The notes below the pieces were generated by a model that saw nothing but the letters and a program-made list of their open reading frames with translations, made no database searches and was not told the DNA's origin. A stretch of 64,000 nt of DNA, taken from assembly GCF_003710985.1 (NCBI RefSeq), contig NZ_RHHT01000008.1, positions 60,412 through 124,411 of the forward strand, in the 5' to 3' direction. The position numbers and the translations under genes are program-made. Shown here piece by piece: positions 60,419 to 64,000 of the stretch. Source of the DNA: Brevibacillus panacihumi. GTDB taxonomy: Bacteria; Bacillota; Bacilli; Brevibacillales; Brevibacillaceae. Each line of letters opens with the position of its first letter. Position 1 is the stretch's first letter.

Positions 60419-61081
60419 ATGACAAAGTTTATGATGCTTTTTATCGCAATGGGACTTGTATTGGTTGGGTGTAGTCAAGATAAAGCAAACGAAAATAACG
60501 AAAAAAATACAAATAGCAGCGCAAATCATGCTATAAACACAGAGATTACACCCAGCACGGAACAGAAAGGATTACAAGATACCACCGAATATGTAGCCAA
60601 GAAAAAAGGGGAACTATCTGTTCAGGATTCTGAAACGGCTTATGAAATGTGTGCGAGAGCGCTGAATGACTATTATAAAGCGGTCTGGAACGGCTCGGAT
60701 ATCGAATTGGATGCATTTATCGATAACGATAACCTGAAGCAGTATACGCAAAAGAAAATTGAATCTCAATATGCTGTGCATGTAAAGAACAAACATACTG
60801 ACAAGGTGCAAAATATTGAGATTGGCGCTTGGGAAGTAAAGTATACCGATGATGGGGATGGAGGTTTTCTCTATCTAAAAGTACCTGTGCAAATTAATAT
60901 GGATGTAGGTAGCTATGGTGAGGTCACTGAATTTCTTGTACGTAATAGTAACGGCAAGCTAGTCATTGTTGATTGGTATACGGGCGCCAAGGATAGCTAT
61001 GACTTCACGGTGCGTGGAGAAAATCAAACAATTGACAACCCCAATATTTGGAATGACAGCGAATGGGTAAAATCTTTCTGA
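60419..61081 (+). CDS. Lipoprotein with NTF2-like domain, unknown function
   Basis: ATG at 60419 follows GGGGTGA. The 220-residue product has a lipoprotein signal (MMLFIAMGLVLVGCSQ) and an Asn/Lys-rich spacer. A domain follows (about 75-210) whose first helix AYEMCARALNDYYKAVWNG and following strands suggest an NTF2-like fold. I cannot assign a function. The region is AT-rich compared with its neighbours (60481-60540 has 18 of 60 G+C), which hints at horizontal gain. Confidence 0.7.
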   Translation: MTKFMMLFIAMGLVLVGCSQDKANENNEKNTNSSANHAINTEITPSTEQKGLQDTTEYVAKKKGELSVQDSETAYEMCARALNDYYKAVWNGSDIELDAFIDNDNLKQYTQKKIESQYAVHVKNKHTDKVQNIEIGAWEVKYTDDGDGGFLYLKVPVQINMDVGSYGEVTEFLVRNSNGKLVIVDWYTGAKDSYDFTVRGENQTIDNPNIWNDSEWVKSF

Positions 61082-61107
61082 CAGAAATGTGAAGAAAGGG
61101 CAGTCGA

Positions 61108-61137
61108 TTGGAATTTGACTAGGGGGAAATCTATAAT
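61108..61137 (+). promoter_or_regulatory. Probable nos promoter
   Basis: TTGGAA (61108-61113) and TATAAT (61132-61137) have an 18-base spacer and lie about 75 bases before the ATG of the nitric oxide synthase gene. No Crp/Fnr-type site was seen here. Confidence 0.55.
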
Positions 61138-61213
61138 GAGGGAAAGAAGCAAGCAAAGACAGGTGGCCGCTGCGTCCCTCTTTTGGAGGGAGTGAGCGGG
61201 AAAAGAGGACAGG

Positions 61214-62353
61214 ATGCAAGATCATTTGCGAAGAGAAGAAGCAGAGCGCTTTATCATATCCTGCTACCGTGAACTGGGCAAATCGCAGGACGAGATCCAG
61301 GCGCGGCTGCAGGCAATCAGAGAGTCATTTGCAGCAAAAGGCTATTATGAGCATACAGCAGAAGAACTGAGTCATGGTGCGAAAATGGCGTGGCGAAACA
61401 GCAATCGATGCATCGGTCGCCTGTTTTGGGAGTCGCTGCATGTGTTTGATGAGCGTCATGTCACAAGTGAGGAAGAGATGGTGCAGGCTCTCCTTCGTCA
61501 TATCGAATTCGCGACCAACGGCGGAAAAATCCGACCGGCCATCACGATTTTCGCGCCTGCGACAGGGGAGGGATCGCGCCCGCGCATTTGGAACCAACAG
61601 TTGATTCGCTATGCAGGTTATGAGACAGCGGACGGCGTGTTGGGAGATCCCGTGTCGTTGTCATTGACTCGACTCTGTGAAAGCCTGGGCTGGAGAGGTG
61701 AACGGACGCGTTTTGACGTCCTGCCGCTTGTCGTTCAAATGGACGACAATCCCCCGCGCTATTTTGACATTCCAAAGGAATTGGTTCTGGAGGTTCCGTT
61801 GCGTCATCCGGAGTACCCCGCATTTTTCGAGCTGGATCTAAAGTGGTACGGGGTTCCCATCGTCTCCAACATGCGCCTGGAGATTGGCGGAATCGATTAT
61901 TGGGCCGCCCCCTTTAACGGCTGGTACATGGGGACGGAGATTGGAGCGCGAAATCTGGCAGATCAGGATCGCTACAACCTGGTGCCGAAAATGGCGGAGA
62001 TCATGGGTCTGGACACAAGCCGAGACATCACGCTTTGGAAGGACAAGGCGCTCATTGAGTTAAATATTGCCGTCCTGCACTCGTTTAAGGAGGACGGTGT
62101 CTCGATTGTCGATCACCATACCGCAAGCCAGCAGTTCCAGCTTTTTGAGCAGCGGGAAAAGAAAGAAGGCAGGGATATGACAGGGGACTGGACCTGGTTG
62201 ATTCCGCCGATTTCGCCTGCTGCAACACCGATTTTTCACAGTTTGTATGACAATCGAATTGAGACGCCCAACTTTTTCTACCAGGATGAGCCTCGCTCAG
62301 GGGCATGTCCCATCCATGCCGATACCCTGACTTGTCCCGTCCATAGGTCGTAA
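61214..62353 (+). CDS. nos: Nitric oxide synthase oxygenase
   Basis: Bacterial NOS makes nitric oxide and citrulline from arginine using an external reductase. The 379-residue protein has the haem ligand Cys66 in [14 protein letters not shown] and the arginine-binding segment [16 protein letters not shown] with Glu242. It also has the pterin/haem-edge motif [19 protein letters not shown]. Like other bacterial forms it lacks a fused reductase. The type 2 ferredoxin-NADP reductase at 12796 could be one electron source, but this is inference. The C-terminal tail carries two CPxH motifs (CPIH and CPVH), which I do not recall from well-known bacterial enzymes. Confidence 0.96.
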   Translation: MQDHLRREEAERFIISCYRELGKSQDEIQARLQAIRESFAAKGYYEHTAEELSHGAKMAWRNSNRCIGRLFWESLHVFDERHVTSEEEMVQALLRHIEFATNGGKIRPAITIFAPATGEGSRPRIWNQQLIRYAGYETADGVLGDPVSLSLTRLCESLGWRGERTRFDVLPLVVQMDDNPPRYFDIPKELVLEVPLRHPEYPAFFELDLKWYGVPIVSNMRLEIGGIDYWAAPFNGWYMGTEIGARNLADQDRYNLVPKMAEIMGLDTSRDITLWKDKALIELNIAVLHSFKEDGVSIVDHHTASQQFQLFEQREKKEGRDMTGDWTWLIPPISPAATPIFHSLYDNRIETPNFFYQDEPRSGACPIHADTLTCPVHRS

Positions 62354-62368
62354 AAATCGACCTGCATC

Positions 62369-62408
62369 AAAGAAAATGCCTGCACGAAACAGGGCATTTT
62401 CTTTTTTT
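62369..62408 (+). terminator. Terminator after nos
   Basis: AAAGAAAATGCC (62369-62380) pairs perfectly with GGCATTTTCTTT (62393-62404), followed by more T residues. Confidence 0.92.
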
Positions 62409-62469
62409 ATGCATTCATGTCACATAATGGCTGCCGCGGTACGTTATATCAAATGAAAGGAGGGAGAGC

Positions 62470-63048
62470 GTGGACAGCAAAGAGACGGAAGGGCTGCTGG
62501 ATATGATTCTCCAGGGTGATGAAGAACGTTACGAAGAACTCATGAAAGCCTACCAGGTGAAGATTTTTCATTATTGCTACCACATTCTGGGGCATCAGAT
62601 GGAAGCGGAGGATGCCACACAGGAGGTATTCTTCAAGGCATACTGCAATTTGAAAAAATACAAGCCAGAAATGCCATTTGCCGCATGGCTCTACAAAATT
62701 GCCTATAACCACTGTATGGATGTGCTGCGAAAAAGGAAGTGGAGCCGGTTTCTTCCCTTCCTGCAGGAAGCCGAGAGAGGGGAGTCGCATATTGATATCC
62801 ACATTGAGGACGTGTACTTCAGTGAATCGGTGTACGTAGCAATGAGCGCGCTCTCGGTCGAAGAGCGTACCCTCTTGATCCTGCGCGGGGTTGAAGAAAA
62901 AACCTATGAAGAGATTTCCCAGATCATGAACAAGAATGCGGCTAGTCTGCGCAAAAAATTCGAGCGTACAGCGGCAAAGTTTCGTCATGCGTATTCCCCA
63001 CTGGAGAAGGGAGGAGCTAAGCATGCAGAATCAGCGCGACTCACATAA
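62470..63048 (+). CDS. ECF sigma factor
   Basis: The 192-residue protein has sigma region 2 (HYCYHILGHQMEAEDATQEVFFKAY, about 35-62) with the linked FAAWLYKIAYNHCMDVLRKRK. Region 4 contains LSVEERTLLILRGVEEKTYEEISQIM with a helix-turn-helix (about 135-170). GTG start follows AAAGGAGGGAGA. It overlaps the next gene by 26 bases, which is usual for sigma/anti-sigma pairs. Its target signal is unknown. Confidence 0.92.
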   Translation: MDSKETEGLLDMILQGDEERYEELMKAYQVKIFHYCYHILGHQMEAEDATQEVFFKAYCNLKKYKPEMPFAAWLYKIAYNHCMDVLRKRKWSRFLPFLQEAERGESHIDIHIEDVYFSESVYVAMSALSVEERTLLILRGVEEKTYEEISQIMNKNAASLRKKFERTAAKFRHAYSPLEKGGAKHAESARLT

Positions 63049-63955
63049 GGACATCAAAGACCTGTTTAGCGATCCTCGAATTCCACAGCAGATCGATGTT
63101 ACAAAGGCAGTCATGGACAAAATACAGTCCCAAAAGGAGAGGTTTTTTGTGAAATACAAAGTCAGTCTTCTCGTTGCGATCGGAATATTGGCAAGTGTCA
63201 CTACGGCGTACGCCGCTGTCGAGTACCTGCAATTGAAGAATGAGCAGGGAGAGGTCATTTATCAGGAAAAGGATGCGACACAGGCGCCAAATACGACCAT
63301 ACAAGCACCTGATTTGGCAATGCTGGCATTGATGCAAAGAGAGTCCGAAATCGAGGAACAGATGGAGCCTGGTACCGCTGCTGCTGTCTACATCAAGGAA
63401 AATAACCCGAAGAAAAGTGTCCACACGATTGCAAAACCGTTTGAGTTTGCCAAGTTAGAGGATTTACAGAACAAGCTTGGAACCCAATTCGCGATTCCTG
63501 CTGCCCTCCCGGATGGATTTGCGTTTGCCAACGGCAGCGTGGAATATGAGGTAAAGCGTGACTATGACAAGGAAGAATTGTATAAGCTGGCTGAAGCGAC
63601 TGACCAGGATTATGTGCAGAAGCCACAGGAATGGACGGATCAATTGATCCAGATCGTGGTCAATTACGCTGCTGGTGAGGACACGATTCGGGTTGCGATC
63701 ACGAATATAGAAGGTGTACAAGACAATACCGTCTACTATGTGAATCAGGATGAAAGAAAAACGGAGAAAGTGGTCGTCGATCAGAAGGAAGCCATCTATT
63801 CGGAACAGCCGATGCGAGAAACGACGTATAAAAGCATTGTGTGGGTAACAGAGGATTCGGGCAAAAAGCTGGAGTACCGGATTTCCACGAATTCGTCCAA
63901 GTGGAATGCAGATGCGGCCAAGAAGTGGATGCAGGCGTTTCTGACTGCGAAATAA
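63023..63955 (+). CDS. Membrane-anchored anti-sigma factor candidate
   Basis: ATG at 63023 has GGAGGAG upstream. The 310-residue product has a short cytosolic part of about 47 residues and one membrane helix (VSLLVAIGILASVTTAYAAV, about 48-67). The external domain has the DUF4367-like segment IPAALPDGFAFANGSVEYEV and a C-terminal strand/helix part. The cytosolic part has no HxxxCxxC zinc motif, unlike the protein at 41278. It is the probable partner of the ECF sigma factor that overlaps its start. Confidence 0.82.
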   Translation: MQNQRDSHKDIKDLFSDPRIPQQIDVTKAVMDKIQSQKERFFVKYKVSLLVAIGILASVTTAYAAVEYLQLKNEQGEVIYQEKDATQAPNTTIQAPDLAMLALMQRESEIEEQMEPGTAAAVYIKENNPKKSVHTIAKPFEFAKLEDLQNKLGTQFAIPAALPDGFAFANGSVEYEVKRDYDKEELYKLAEATDQDYVQKPQEWTDQLIQIVVNYAAGEDTIRVAITNIEGVQDNTVYYVNQDERKTEKVVVDQKEAIYSEQPMRETTYKSIVWVTEDSGKKLEYRISTNSSKWNADAAKKWMQAFLTAK

Positions 63956-63970
63956 GGGGGGCGACCGACT

Positions 63971-64000
63971 GTGGTGGAAGGGAGGAAACCAGCTAATATT
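63971..64000 (+). CDS. Possible start of a gene cut by the window end
   Basis: GTG at 63971 lies eight bases after AGGGGGGCGA and opens a frame reading VVEGRKPANI to the window end without stop. It begins 15 bases after the anti-sigma stop, so it could be the next gene of that operon. Too little is visible to identify it. Confidence 0.35.
   Translation, partial: MVEGRKPANI

Overview
The window looks like chromosome of a spore-forming, Gram-positive bacterium of the Paenibacillaceae, most like Brevibacillus. This is inferred from strong AGGAGG-type ribosome sites with frequent GTG and TTG starts, many lipoprotein signals, rho-independent terminators, a Fur box, a PurR box pair, a bacterial nitric oxide synthase and a Gram-positive type pel locus. 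No rRNA, tRNA, insertion sequence, prophage or CRISPR array was seen. Gene density is high and most genes form compact operons.

Layout. 1-8477 (+): the 3' part of a pel-type exopolysaccharide operon (PelE-like, DUF2194 deacetylase-like, PelF, a PelG-CotH fusion) running into a VTC-domain protein and a DUF4956 protein. 8633-8840: a long imperfect palindrome of unknown role. 8916-12656 (-): a Fur-controlled ferric-siderophore ABC importer, divergent from a ferredoxin-NADP reductase. 13941-16616: a YhgE/Pip membrane protein with tandem helical repeats. 16626-30215: two divergent gene groups rich in cyclic-nucleotide domains: an ABC exporter with a C-terminal cNMP domain flanked by two related GNAT proteins on the minus strand; a nucleotide-translocase-like/HEAT/double-cNMP protein, DUF3307, a CHASE2 adenylate cyclase, a large FecR-domain surface protein and an NHL-repeat secreted protein on the plus strand. 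30279-31913: an Lrp regulator and an Old Yellow Enzyme.

31980-41208: an IclR (KdgR-like) regulator divergent from kduI, a hydroxyacid dehydrogenase, a TRAP transporter, a zinc alcohol dehydrogenase, kduD, kdgK and a KDPG aldolase. Together these import and degrade uronate-type sugars to pyruvate and glyceraldehyde-3-phosphate. 41278-42783 (-): an anti-sigma-like protein with no adjacent sigma factor. 43124-44855: flavohaemoglobin hmp with a Crp/Fnr-type site and a convergent Crp/Fnr regulator. 45133-46771: a purine permease and a phosphoribosyltransferase behind PurR boxes. 47024-54873: an iron-type alcohol dehydrogenase and a HisC-like aminotransferase followed by two complete SsuABC/TauABC-type importers. 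54937-58138: an RpiR regulator divergent from an MFS transporter and an esterase. 58282-64000: a GyrI-like protein, a MATE exporter split into two half genes, a lipoprotein, nitric oxide synthase, and an ECF sigma/anti-sigma pair.

The most unusual part is 16626-30215. A membrane sensor cyclase sits beside two different membrane proteins carrying apparently binding-competent cyclic-nucleotide domains and beside secreted FecR and NHL proteins. I infer a local cAMP circuit linking an envelope signal to transport. This would be notable because cAMP signalling is sparse in Bacillus relatives. The whole arrangement is a hypothesis read from sequence only.
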